Program-made: the position numbers and the translations under genes | The notes under the pieces: model-generated | The model's database searches: none | The model's input: only the letters and a program-made list of their open reading frames with translations | What the model was told of the DNA's origin: nothing | Origin: Pascua guehoae | Taxonomy: Eukaryota; Basidiomycota; Tremellomycetes; Trichosporonales; Trichosporonaceae | Length of the DNA: 64,000 bases | NCBI GenBank assembly: GCA_001600415.1 | Contig: BCJX01000012.1 | Location: forward strand, 1,127,829-1,191,828 | Direction: 5' to 3' | Part shown: positions 12,000-22,739 of the stretch, piece after piece | Numbering within the stretch: the first letter of the stretch is position 1 | Layout of the letters: each line of letters begins with the position of its first letter

Positions 12000-12080
12000 G
12001 GGCGTGTAGCTCAGTTGGTAGAGCGCGTCATTAGCACGGTCTATTTGACGAGGTCTTTGGTTCGATTCCTAACTCGTCCA
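12000..12080 (+). tRNA. tRNA-Ala(AGC), copy 2, 8-nt intron
   Basis: The mature body is identical to the copy 426 bp upstream, including the acceptor and T-stem mismatches, but the intron at 12037-12044 is CGGTCTAT rather than ATCCCTAA. Anticodon AGC at 12033-12035. A T6 terminator lies near 12087. Confidence 0.92.
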
Positions 12081-12281
12081 CTCTGCTTTTTTAGCGCATG
12101 CAAGGGGTTGGGGACAGCGTGCATTCAGTGTGTGCTCGAATATGTAATGTGCTGTGATGGATGGCACGACATCCACGCGGTCGTTTGTGTGGTTGACGGC
12201 GACGATACACACGACGACCTTGAGCTTCATGGGGCCACTCTGGCCGCTCACGTACATGACAGGCACCCGAAGTCGCGAGAC

Positions 12282-12313
<32 letters not shown>

Positions 12314-12846
12314 CCCACTCTGGACATGCGTGCGCTTAGATATGTCTGGATTATTCCAATTCCAATGGTGTAAAACGCGGTCGCACTTCCAACTGATGTC
12401 CTTTCCTGCCTGCTCTGTCCCGGATTTGCTGCTCACGGCCCTTCAGAGCCATAGTGCGGTAAATCCGAGCTTAATGTGGTGGTGGCATCTCACGACTTTC
12501 CGGGCGCACCTGTACTCTGCCTGGGTTTTACATGCTTGGCTGGACATCGATTGGCATGGCTACAACGATCGGCCGGTTATTGGGCGGAAAATGTCAATGG
12601 GACGCCCCTGTTGACAACATTTGCATGCCCCATACTCGCACCATCCGACTCTCGGCAACTCATCGCGCCTGAGAACCGCCACAATGAGTCACTCAATGAG
12701 TCACCCGATGAAATCACACAATAAGTCACCCAGCTCGTCACCCAACCAGTCAACGAACGGGGCACACGGAGGACTCCAACCCAACCAGGTGCTGTACCGA
12801 CGCACCCGCGACCCAGTCAATTTACAGTATCTATCCCCGCCCACCC
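12081..12846. other. spacer between tRNA-Ala and the Zn2Cys6 gene
   Basis: It contains the T30 run and the 3' flank of the transcription factor gene. A small Ser/Asn-rich repeat of TGAGTCAC/AGTCACC type lies at 12683-12750. No gene is supported. Confidence 0.4.
12284..12313 (+). repeat. poly-T tract, 30 nt
   Basis: Thirty uninterrupted T residues about 200 bp downstream of tRNA-Ala copy 2. It could be a retroposition tail on the minus strand (poly-A), but no retrotransposed body is recognised beside it. Confidence 0.9.
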
Positions 12847-15800
12847 CTAGTTGTTCACCTGGTGTCCATCGCCACCGAGTGACGCGAGCAGATCGTCCAG
12901 TTCGACGGGCACGAAGAAGTCCTCGAGGCCAACAAACGGCACCGCGTCCGAGGGCCCGATACTCGTCCCGAGGTCGCCGTTTAGGAATCTGAGTGTCAGC
13001 TGTAGTTCGATCACGACCACACAAGACTACAATGTCGAGGCCCTCCCCATCTCCCATGTCTGCCCCACCCCCGCCAGGCCCCTTCCCCTCTCCTTTTCCC
13101 TAGCTTCGCCCTCAGACTACTCACAGAGGAAGCGGCGCGTCCTTGCCCAACCCCATACGGTCCAGCGCCCCCTGTGGACCACTGAGGAGCCCCGCATCAA
13201 ACTCGAACGCATCGAGCCACTCCCAGTCGCGCGGCGCTGCGCTGAGGGGCTCCGCGTCTGTCCCGGCGCCGAGAGCCGGGTCGGTGCCAGCGGGAAGCGG
13301 CGGCGCTTGGGGTGTCGGCGGGGGGATAATCTTCTCGCGCCGCGCCTGGTGCAGGATGAGGCGGAGCGAGCGTGCGTACCGCCCCGCAGGGACTGAGTGT
13401 TAGGTGCTGCCTGTGCGTTGTTTTCGACTGTGCTCGTGGGCCGTGGCTCACTCTTTGAGAGGACATTGGCGACCTGCTCGACGTCGTCGGCGGCACGCGC
13501 GACGTCGAGCTCGGCGGGGAAGAAGCGCGCGATGCGGATGAGAAACGAGGCTGCAAAGGCTGCGCAGACGTCTGTGGGCGGTCAGCGCAATGTCTCGCAA
13601 TGTTGCAATCCTCTGAGGTAAACTCGGGTGTAAGCTCACGTGTATAGTGGGTTGCATAGGGCAGACCAGCCGAGTACTGCTGTTAGCAAGCTGGAGATAC
13701 AGCAGACGCACAAATCGACCCCGTAGGCAGATTTCCACCGCACGCTGGGCGTTGCGCAGCGCCCGCAGGGCGAGCGAGCGTTTCTCATCCGACATGGCGG
13801 CGACGTCGGCGGCAGAGTGGATACCGCGGAGGAGCTGTGAGTTGATAAACAGCTCGGCGAGCTGGCGCTGCATGGCCACTGGGGTGTGAGTTGGTGCGGT
13901 CGGCTTGCCCCACTATCGAGTTCGGCGCTACTCACAAGACTCGCGGATAAAGCCCATCTGATCCGTTCGATAACGCCGCTCCAGTACCTCGGCCCAGTGC
14001 CGCTCCCAGGTATCCAGCTGCTCGTTTGCGAGGCGCAGGCGCGCGAGCGTCTCGTGGTCGAGCGGGAGGTCGGGAGTGGCCGTGAGATCGATGTGGAGCG
14101 GGGCTGGCACTGTAAGCATGGGTAGTCACAGCTATGCCGACCTACCTCGGATGGCGAGAAGCTCGACGGCGTAGACGAGCCGCGTGTCCGAGTCGAGCAC
14201 GAGGGGGTGGTCGAGGAACAGGCGGCAGTTGTGGATCGTCGCGTCCTCGCGCACAATGGCGGGGCGCCCTAGGCCGTACGACATCTGGTGCTCGAGCCGG
14301 TACACCTGGGGTGTTAGCATACACACTGAGTATGAGAGCTGCCACGTACACAATACCATACACGGGCCTGCTCGACGAGCCTGCGGTCTTGCTCGAGCTC
14401 GGCCGGTGTCTTGCCCGCACCCATACCGTTCCGCAAGAGCTTGTTGAAGGCACAGTTGATGCCCATGTCGATTGCCATGCGCACGGCGTGGCCCGCAATG
14501 AGCCAACCATTGTCGCTGTACGCCGCGAGGAGAACTGCGATGCGTGAGCGTGTGTGTGGAATTGGGCCGCTGCCGCCGTCCGTAAACCCACCCATGGCCT
14601 TGACATCCTCGACGCTCGAGACGGGTCGGATCAAGGTCCACATGGCTTGTTGTCAGCGAGGACGCACCGCTGCGACACCCACCCATACGCTGCGCGTAGT
14701 CGACGCAAGCTCTTTGCGTGGGACTGGCGGGCCCGCCGCCGTCTCGCACGCGTGCCCCGACCATCATGACAGCCGTCAGCGAGAATGGTGATCGTTGTTG
14801 AAGCCTGCAATTAGCACCGCACACCAGGGGCCACGCCACGCTCACGAGAGGAATGTGTCTCTACTTGGGTCGTAGCAGTTTACAAAATCGTTGGATCCCG
14901 AAAAGAATCTCACTGTCAGCACAGCCCAGCAGAGACTTGACGTACATGTCGACGAGCGCCGCGCCCTCCTCGGCACTGACGATGCCGCGCGCAATGGGGT
15001 CCTTGTCCTCGTCCCCGCTAGCAGGTGAGGGGACAGGTGACAGGCGCGGGCGCTTTGCTGGTCTCTCGTCCTGTCCTTGACCCAAGGTTTTCCCACTTGC
15101 CTCAGCATCAGACGCCATGATCTGTAGTGCCGCATCTCCACCAGTGACGCCAGCGGCCGTGCCCTTGCTTTCCCGGCGTCGCTCCTGGGCCGCCTCCACG
15201 CGCGTCGCCATGCTCGAAAATCCGCCGAGGGGGTTGGCCATTTCCTCCATCGCCAGCACGTCGTCGGCGCTCTCAGACCCATCGCGTGTGGGTGGAAAGG
15301 CGTCGTCGTTGTGCGCCGGTCGGTCAGCAGACGTCGAGAGCCACAAGCTGCCGTCGGGAACGCTCGAGGACGCGCTCGGGAGTTGCCCATGGTTGTGGAT
15401 ATCGTGGTGCGGCGATCCAGCGTGAGCCATAGCTGGCGCCTGTGTGATGGCTACAGCTGTCAGTTCTGCCTCCTAACGCCCACTCACGAGAGAATAGTGA
15501 TCGTGTATCGCCCGGCGTCGACCCGACCTGGGACGATCCCACATGCCGACCTGGCGTCGACGCAGTCTGCGTCGTTTGGACAGGTGTGGCCTGGCTCGCT
15601 TGCACTGGCGTCCCTCGCGATCCTTCTCCGCGTACGGCGTAAACGACCTCTTGGAGGAGACTCCGCATCGACGTCATCTGCGACTCGAGGCTGTGGAGGC
15701 GGCTGGCATTAGCAAGGTCGACCGTCACCCCCGGACACGCTCCACTACCAAGCTCACTCTTCGACGCCCGACGTGTCCGTCCCCGCCGACTTTGGCTTTT

Positions 15801-16191
15801 CAAGCACGCACACCTGGTCGGTGACCCGGCACCGCTCGCATGGCGGATTGTCCGCGCCGACACAGCGGATCTTGGCGCGTCGGCATGCGTTCTGACATTA
15901 GCAACTAGACGTCGAGCCCAACACTGTGAACGCACACAGGCACCTGGTCACAGTCAGCTCATGCGCCCCATCACTAGCATCGACGAACAACCCTCCCCTC
16001 CCCCATCGCCTCCATCTCCTCGGACACGCACGATTAACCCTCGTGATCGGTCGCCGGTCGCGCACACCCTCGGCCTCGTGCGAGTGTTGCGACACCCCCT
16101 GCGACGAGCTGCCCTCGCTCCAGGTCGCCATCTGGCGTCGTGCGGCGTGGCGTTGGTACGATGAGGAGGCGTACCCAGACGTCGATTCCAT
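12847..16191 (-). CDS. Zn2Cys6 transcription factor with fungal MHR domain
   Basis: Model, 16 exons (minus): 16191-16032, 15943-15936, 15891-15758, 15702-15488, 15432-14946, 14908-14846, 14804-14683, 14645-14592, 14534-14350, 14305-14146, 14109-13936, 13878-13712, 13679-13640, 13571-13452, 13392-13125, 12988-12847; 832 aa, in phase throughout. The zinc cluster at about residues 55-82 reads ACNACRRAKIRC then CERC and a final Cys (C-x2-C-x6-C...C-x2-C...C). It is followed by a short coiled-coil linker (RLHSLESQMTSMRSLLQEV) and a basic KRPRLSP segment. The middle homology region contains DPIARGI, YDPSRDTFLS, SPFSLTAVMM, MAIDMGIN and EHQMSYGLGRPAI, hallmarks of fungal Gal4-type regulators. It is a nuclear DNA-binding regulator of unknown target. 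The start MESTSGY (16191) is the nearest ATG giving a full N-terminus. The second exon is only 8 nt and carries part of the first zinc ligand. Confidence 0.9.
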
Positions 16192-17653
16192 GCTTGCCCG
16201 TCGTGTCGACTGTGTAATCTGTGCAATCTGCCATCGCAGATGGTGTGCGCACTGCTGGGGTTGTAAGTACACAATCGCGCGGAGGTACTATCTTCCGGTG
16301 TGGGCGGGCCGGTGGGCCGAATACCACGTGCCGGGTTGCTCGGCCCGGCCCTCCGTGACATTCATTTCCCACATGGGGGTGGGGGTGGCACGGTTTCTTG
16401 CGGCTCTTCGAGCCTTCATACCTCCCTCGTTTCCTGGTTGTTTTAGCAAGGAGGAAGTCGTTCTGCATACGGAAGATGATTCTCCTTGACAAATAGTAAC
16501 ATTTATCCACGAGCACTGTGCCGTTATTGCCCACCTTGGGCAAGGGGTACAAGGTGGACGTGCGCCTCAGGCCTCAACTTTTCCAAGCGGACAGGCCGAG
16601 GAGAGCCTGACAAGAAATTTGGCCAAGTCCCTCATGCCCCGACAAATCAGTCCTCATAAGCAACCGGTTGGCATATGTAGAGCTTGGGCCTGGGTGGCGC
16701 TGAGTTGGACAGAGTGTTTGCCGCTCGAGGTTTGTGACTGCAATGGAAGCTCTACATCTGTGCCAACTTAGTCGGGTCTACCGCAGTCCTCAAGATATCA
16801 TGTTTGACATCGGGTTCGGTGATGGGCAAGTTGGGCAAACTGATGCGTAACAGGCTAGACCGGGGAGACTGGTCATGCCATGCCATTGTCAGCGATGTCG
16901 CAACGGTGACTGTGATTGGTAACTGGACCTTGTCCATCGAGCATGCCGCGCTCTGTGGCATGCCGGTTGGAGACAAACATGACGTTCTAACACGGACCAC
17001 TATCGTCAGCGATACTCATCCCATCAACGACTGACTCGGTCAATCTCGCTCTGTGCTGTAGATCATCCTTGGCGCTGTCAATCATCACAGTCGATCTTGC
17101 ACATACAACAGGCAGAGGTCGTCGATCGATCACCCCTACGCGTGCAGCAGAGACTGCTAGTGATGCGCTGCCTGGACTGCTACTTTCGTCTCTGGTACTC
17201 GCAGCAGAATGCAGGACAGGCTCGACTCGTGAGCTGGGACAGTGAACAACGCGTTGACATGCAGTTCGGAGCCTCTGAACAACCAAGAGCAATGATGAGG
17301 GACAGAAATCCAACAGGGGGGTGGCATATGGTTGGCAGTTGTATTGTGCAGCTGAGGTGAGGTGAGATGAGGGCCTCACACTCTGTCTCGACGTTGGGCT
17401 GCAAGGGCGCATGCATCTCTGTCGCTCGTGGTGTCCAGTCATCCATTGACCTTGCTCTTCCTCTGTCTTCTCTTCCTCAACCGTATCCTTTCCGTCTTGT
17501 TTCTCCTCGAGCACTCTCTCCTACTTGTTCACTCTTCTCCTTCCTGCAAGACGGCCCGGCGTGTTCTTCCATCGCTCCTTGCACCAACCCCTCGGAGCAT
17601 CCGCCACCCCACCTCCGTCTCTTGCCCTCATCCACCCTCTCTTCAAGCACACC
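16192..17653. other. divergent intergenic region
   Basis: Promoter space between the Zn2Cys6 gene (-) and the small protein gene (+). A CT-rich leader-like tract covers 17440-17650. ORFs of 60-90 codons near 16800-17360 have no recognisable features. Confidence 0.4.
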
Positions 17654-18419
17654 ATGAGCTGGGGCAACACTCACAACTCGCACGCCACGACCCCTTCGTG
17701 GGGCGACAACCCGCTCGGACACGAGGTCTCGTGGCAGTGAGTAGCGTGCACAGCAACCCATATCGGGTGCTGTGTTCAACAGAGTGCCGCCGCCTCATGC
17801 CATCCATCCCATTCCAGCCAGCATGTCATCACCACTGTCAACCCTTCCCTGGCCGCTCTCAGCTCATTCTCCCCTCTCCGGCACCCTGCTGACCCCCAGG
17901 TTCCGCATCACGCACGCGCCTCCCGGCTCATGTGCTGTCCTCACGCCACACGGCACCTGCGGCGCGGCGTGCTCGGGGAGCGTGAGCGTCTGCGCGCATC
18001 GTGAGTCATTCTCACCACATTCATGGTGTTGGATCTGCATCCGGCCCAGTGGGGGGGCTTTTGTGCCCTGTGCTCTGTGCACGCGAGCGGCACGTTCAGT
18101 GTTGTGGTGTTGCACTGGCGCTTGCGGCTGAGGCGACAAGGGAACCAGACACGCTAAGAGGCAGGTGCGCCTGAGCCATGAGCCATGAGCCAGCTGGCCA
18201 GCTGGCCCCGCGCCAAACGCGCCAAAGACGACACGCGCATCAGAATCCCACCAGCCACGCACATGAATGAAACAGGACGCGTCGCACGCGTTCGAGTGTG
18301 CGCGCACTGGGTTCTTGCAGATCACCATGCAGCCTGTGCCAATCTTGCGATCGCTCACGCCGCTAACGCACACAGACGAGGCCGAACTCCGTGCCCAGCT
18401 CCTCGCGGCGCGTTCGTAG
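17654..18419 (+). CDS. small protein, 75 aa, unknown
   Basis: Three exons in phase: 17654-17736, 17900-18000, 18376-18419 (introns GTGAGT...CCCAG and GTGAGT...CACAG). The ATG follows a long CT-rich leader typical of fungal transcripts. The product starts MSWGNTHNSHATTPSWG, has a central Cys-containing stretch (four Cys in about 30 residues), and ends in a charged helix (HEAELRAQLLAARS). There is no clear signal peptide and no family is recognised. The second intron (375 nt) is long relative to the coding sequence, so the last exon is the least certain part. Confidence 0.5.
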
Positions 18420-19779
18420 AGGCTCGGCGCTGCGCTGCCCCTGTACAGCCCCACGCACTTCTTGTTCATGATGGCTCGGACAACCAACTCCATACACGCA
18501 CATGCACGGTTCATACACGTCTCCTTTCTCAGTGTAAACATTAGCCCAAACTGTCTGCGGCATGGAGTGAGCCGCCGTCGTCCTTGTCGGGCTCGTCCTC
18601 GTGCCCAACGCACGCGTAGGACTGTGGCACCGTTGCGGAAGACGCTTAGCGCGTATCAGAGCGTGTTCCTACAGGGCAACAACACGAGCTAGACATGCTG
18701 CTGGGAGCAGGCACGCAAAACGTGCATAACATGCACAGTCTCAAAAGGATGCACGGGTATTGACGACGTCAACGCATCCCACCGGAGGAATGGCAGCTTG
18801 TAAGTAGGCTCGGCGCACGACGGCCGGGGACGACAAGCGACGAGGATGATAATATCCTAAACCAAGTGCGCTCGATCGGTGATGTCAGTCCTGGACTAGG
18901 GCACCTGATTCAGAATTCTTGTTGGACAAGTCGTGTCCAGCGGCGCACATGTGGTCGCTCGCAAGTAATGCAGAGTCGTTTGGATCCTGAGCACGAGGGG
19001 TTATTGACCGACGTCGCTGTGGGATGCTGGGACATGGAGGACGAGGCTCTTGTGATCCAAAAAGGGTCCCGTCAAGTGCTTGGCTTGTTCGAGTGCTGGG
19101 ACCCCAAGGTGACAGACGAGCTACCAACCACCTTCCAGTGTCATGTTTGGGACTCTGGCTCGGTAGTCTAGTCTGGTCGAGCCCTGATCCAGCAGTGCGC
19201 CTCTGCACGCCTCTGTGCGCCAAGTCGTCCTCGTGTGAAGTTTGGACAGGAATTCAAGCTTGGTGCCTCTGCCAGCTCTGCCGTCAGTCAAGCGAAGACG
19301 AAACAGGCTTCCGCCCGACCCTGGGGTAATGTTTTGTTTGGTCATGGGTCATGTTTTGGACTCATGACGAAAGAGGGCAAAGCCTCTACTGGTAGGGTTT
19401 CTCCAACTCGACCCAACCGCACAGGCCATTTCCCATGGCAAACTAGCTGGCTGGTTGTCTGGCACAAGGACCGACCCACAGAGCTAGCCACTAGACCATG
19501 GCAACCCACACAGACACAAGCAAACGCAACCCCCCCCCCCCCCGGTCGCTATCTTTGGCCGCGACTACTTATACCCCACGCAACGCACTGACCACTCGGA
19601 CCAACTGACCATCCACAGCAACACCACTCTAGCACTTTATAGTACACCTGCGAGCCCACCAGCCTCGACGTCGCATCCGACACCTCACACCTCGCACCTC
19701 ACACCTAGCACCTCGCACCTCATACCTCATACCTCATACCTCGCACCTCGCACCTCGTCCGTCGTCCCCCCACCTCACC
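18420..19779. other. intergenic region upstream of the lectin gene
   Basis: No gene is supported. It ends in a C14 run (19530-19543), a TATA-like CTTATACC near 19571 and the ACCTCRC repeats described separately. Confidence 0.4.
19668..19765 (+). repeat. ACCTCGC/ACCTCAT heptamer-octamer repeats in the leader
   Basis: About a dozen imperfect 7-8-bp pyrimidine-rich units (ACCTCGC, ACCTCAC, ACCTCAT) immediately precede the lectin ATG. Position and strand bias suggest that they lie in the 5' leader or core promoter. Confidence 0.7.
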
Positions 19780-21186
19780 ATGCTCGTCCCCCTCGCCCCC
19801 GCCCTCGCCCTCCTCGCAGCGACCGCCTCGGCCGCCCCGCTCCTGCGCGACGACATCCAGCGCTGGTCAAACGTCACCCTCCACCCGAACGGGGACACGA
19901 ACCTCTGCGTCCAGCCCGTCGGCGGCGACGCCGGCGTGCCCAGCGGCACGGACACGGCGGGTATGGAAGTGTGAGTTTGCGTATCTAGGTGGTCGTGGTC
20001 TTCTCGGGGATGCCAGTGTGGGGGGCGGAGAGGGAGAGAAGGTATGACCCGTGCGCCCGAGTCTTACAAGGGCGAGAGAGACGTTCTCTGCTACACCAGG
20101 CCCAGAGCCGCGACCAGCTGCCAGCACCACCAGTGCGAGTGTTGCATTTTCACAGGGCTAGAGAGACACGCTCTGCCTTAAGCTACAAGACCCAGCCAGC
20201 TGCCAGCACCACTGGACCCCACCGACCTCTTACCCCAACCCTCGCGCCAGACCCCGACTGACACCCAGCGGCGCCTGCGACGGCTCGCTCGCACAGCGGT
20301 GGAACCTCGCCTCGGCGCCCAGTGCGGTCTGGACGCCCGCCCAGCCGCCCTCGCATGGCATTGCGGTCAACCCGGGTGAGTACTCAAGTGACTAGTACAG
20401 TCCCGGCAGGTCAGAGCGCGGGGCGACCGCGCTGATCTGGGGACGAACCCGGCGGCCTGCCGGCGGTCGGTCAGGCAGCTTCTGCTGTCTGTGTCTGTGT
20501 CTGTGTCGATCTTAGACTTTGTCGCCTGTCTCCAAAGACCCAGCACCCAACCTAACCCTAGTCCCGTCTGTGCGGCCCCGGCCGACGCGTCCCGGCTCGT
20601 CCCCCGTCCCACTAACCCGCAGTCCACGACCCCACGGCCAACACGGTCTACTACACCAATGGCTCGCCCGTCATCCTCGAGCTCCTCGCGAGCGGCACGA
20701 GCAACCAGTTCTGGACCTATGACGGGTCGCACCTCCAGCACCTCGACCGGCCCGAGAATCCCAATGAGCGTGGTGAGTCAGAGTCCAAGCGGGAGTCCGA
20801 GCGTGAGCGAGGACGGGGCGAGAGCGAGCGGGGGCGAGGGCGAGCTAGGGCCGGAGTGAGGGCGAGTGAGGGCGGGAAAGAGGGCAAGTGCTTTCTGGAG
20901 GGGGATGCACATGGCCCTGAGGCGACCATGCCATGGTCTCCCTCCTGCGGCCGTGCACCTGCGCCCATGTCACCTCAGCCTGCGGCACGGCGTCACCCCG
21001 TCACCTCGAGGCTTTCCGCTGTGTGGGTCAGGCCATGATGCCACCAACCCTCGCACTCGCCAACTTCTGCTAACCCCAGTCCACTGCCTCGACCTCACCG
21101 ACGGCGTGCACGCGCCCGGCACGCGGCTGCAGATCTGGGAGTGCTACGAAGAGAACACCAACCAGCGGTGGACGGTCGGGCGCTAG
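19780..21186 (+). pseudogene. secreted ricin-B-type (beta-trefoil) lectin, one apparent frameshift
   Basis: Exons: 19780-19970, 20269-20374, 20623-20772, 21080-21186. A signal peptide (MLVPLAPALALLAATASA) precedes a single beta-trefoil domain with the Q-x-W/Q-x-F-W repeats QRWNL, NQFWTY and NQRWTV, so it is probably a secreted carbohydrate-binding protein of about 182 aa. In exon 2 the frame giving CDGSLAQRWNLAS and the frame giving PPSHGIAVNP, which continues through exons 3 and 4, differ by one base. The break lies between 20332 and 20341 in a short C/G run. As written, exon 2 therefore does not join exon 3 in frame. This is either a true inactivating deletion or a base-calling error; everything else (start, splice sites, stop) is intact. 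No toxic catalytic chain is present. Confidence 0.72.
20069..20212 (+). repeat. diverged tandem duplication inside lectin intron 1
   Basis: Two roughly 60-bp segments, 20069-20131 and 20154-20212, both run from AGGGC-GAGAGA through a CTCTGC to CAGCTGCCAGCACCAC. They look like an old duplication inside the 298-nt first intron. Confidence 0.5.
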
Positions 21187-22739
21187 GCGCGACGTGGGCT
21201 GAGAGCCGAGCGGTATGCGGGCCGAGCGGGCCGAGCAGGCCGAGTCTGCCGAGTATGAGCCAGAAGGTGGGCCGGCCGTGCACACACGTCGGTGTCGGCG
21301 CAGGCACCAACACACAATGGACAATGGACAATAGCACCTGTATCGGTACGATAATTGCATGACACGCGTAATGTGGTTCCACGTTGTGCCGGTGCCGAGG
21401 TCTGCAAGGCGGGGCGCCAGAATCGACAAGCCGGTTCGGGATAGCTGCTGCTCGTCATACTGATCAATACGTACCAAGGTCGAGAGCCATGGCTGGATAC
21501 AAAATGGACGAGCTTGGGCAGTGTCTAGACCGTCGACGACGCTGGCCTTCTCTGTTGCTTCACTTTGCACGAGCGCCACTGTCCGTCTCCAATGTCGACC
21601 GATACATCCAACCCCCACGGCCGCTACACACTCGTCATGGGACAGTGTCCACTTCGGCCCCGACATCCTAACAAGTCGGCGCGTTGCGGGTCCTTGAAAC
21701 TAACTGAAGCTTTGCTCATTTTTTTTTCCTCACTCACACCGACATGCCCGGCACACCACACCCTTCCGCCCCTCCCTCATCCCTCCTCCGCCCCTCCCTC
21801 ATCCCTCCCCCCCCCCCCCCCCACCCCTCCTCGGCCTACCCTCCCAAGCGTCCTCGCATCACCTCACCCGACTCTCCGCCCCCATCCTTTTCCGCCAAAC
21901 TCACAGACCAGGGATATGCCCCGGCGCGCACACGGGCCGCCAAGCCATCCATGCGGCCGCCTTGTCAGTCGGTAGATAGTTTGACTCTTACCTGGCAGAT
22001 CAAAATGTCATGGGTGCGAGACCCACGGGGGCTTTCGAGCATGGCTTTTGGTTTTGCTTGTGAGCTGGGGGCGGGGGGGTAAGAGGTACAGTAGCACGGG
22101 CTGAGAGGGGTAGGTTTGGGACACTGCGTGTAGAGTCTGTCGAGATGAGAAGAGAAAGCGATGCATGAATACTCTAGAGGGACACGAGTGTTGTATACAA
22201 CTAGGGAGCGGTGGGATAGACAGCCAGGCCGACGCTATGGTCGCTCGCTATATGGCAAGTGGATGCAAGAGTGGTACAAGTGCCACGTTGACAGAGTCGA
22301 CCTCTGCTCCGAGGCCGCGGGCAGATAATGGGCGTAGACTTGGACTGTGTAGTGCTACTGTACCTGGTTACAAGCTCTCAACTCTGTGGGTGGTGGTGCT
22401 GGGTGAGACATGCCCGTGGTTAGTGTTGGTGGAGATGGCTGGATTCGCATCGAGGCAGACTCATGAAGGTGAAGGGGCTGGTCCAGTGGATCGTGCCAAC
22501 GACAAGGTCTTGGCCGGTCGACGTTGTCGCACTTGCCACCCTCTGCCCGTCAAACATAACCCCCGAATGGCTGCTTTGTCGTTTCTCCGAGTTGTACGCC
22601 GAGCTGCATGCCCTACTCTCCAGTGCCACTTGCTTCACAGTCTCGTCAACATTTCGCCAACATGGAACAGCTGCCGTTGCAAGTGATCTCGTTGCATCCA
22701 ACAGTACTGTATGCAGAGTGCGGTCAACGACAATGGTGA
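21187..22739. other. intergenic region, possible orphan exon
   Basis: Downstream of the lectin gene. It contains a C16 run (21807-21822). An ATG at 21744 opens a Pro/Ser-rich frame with an NLS-like PPKRPRITSPDSPPP and a possible donor near 21972, but no convincing downstream exon was found. It could be a first exon of an unrecognised gene or chance. Confidence 0.25.

Noticed and set aside
12284..12313. Poly-T as evidence of a LINE/SINE insertion
   Set aside because: No element body, target-site duplication or second copy could be identified by eye; kept only as a homopolymer.
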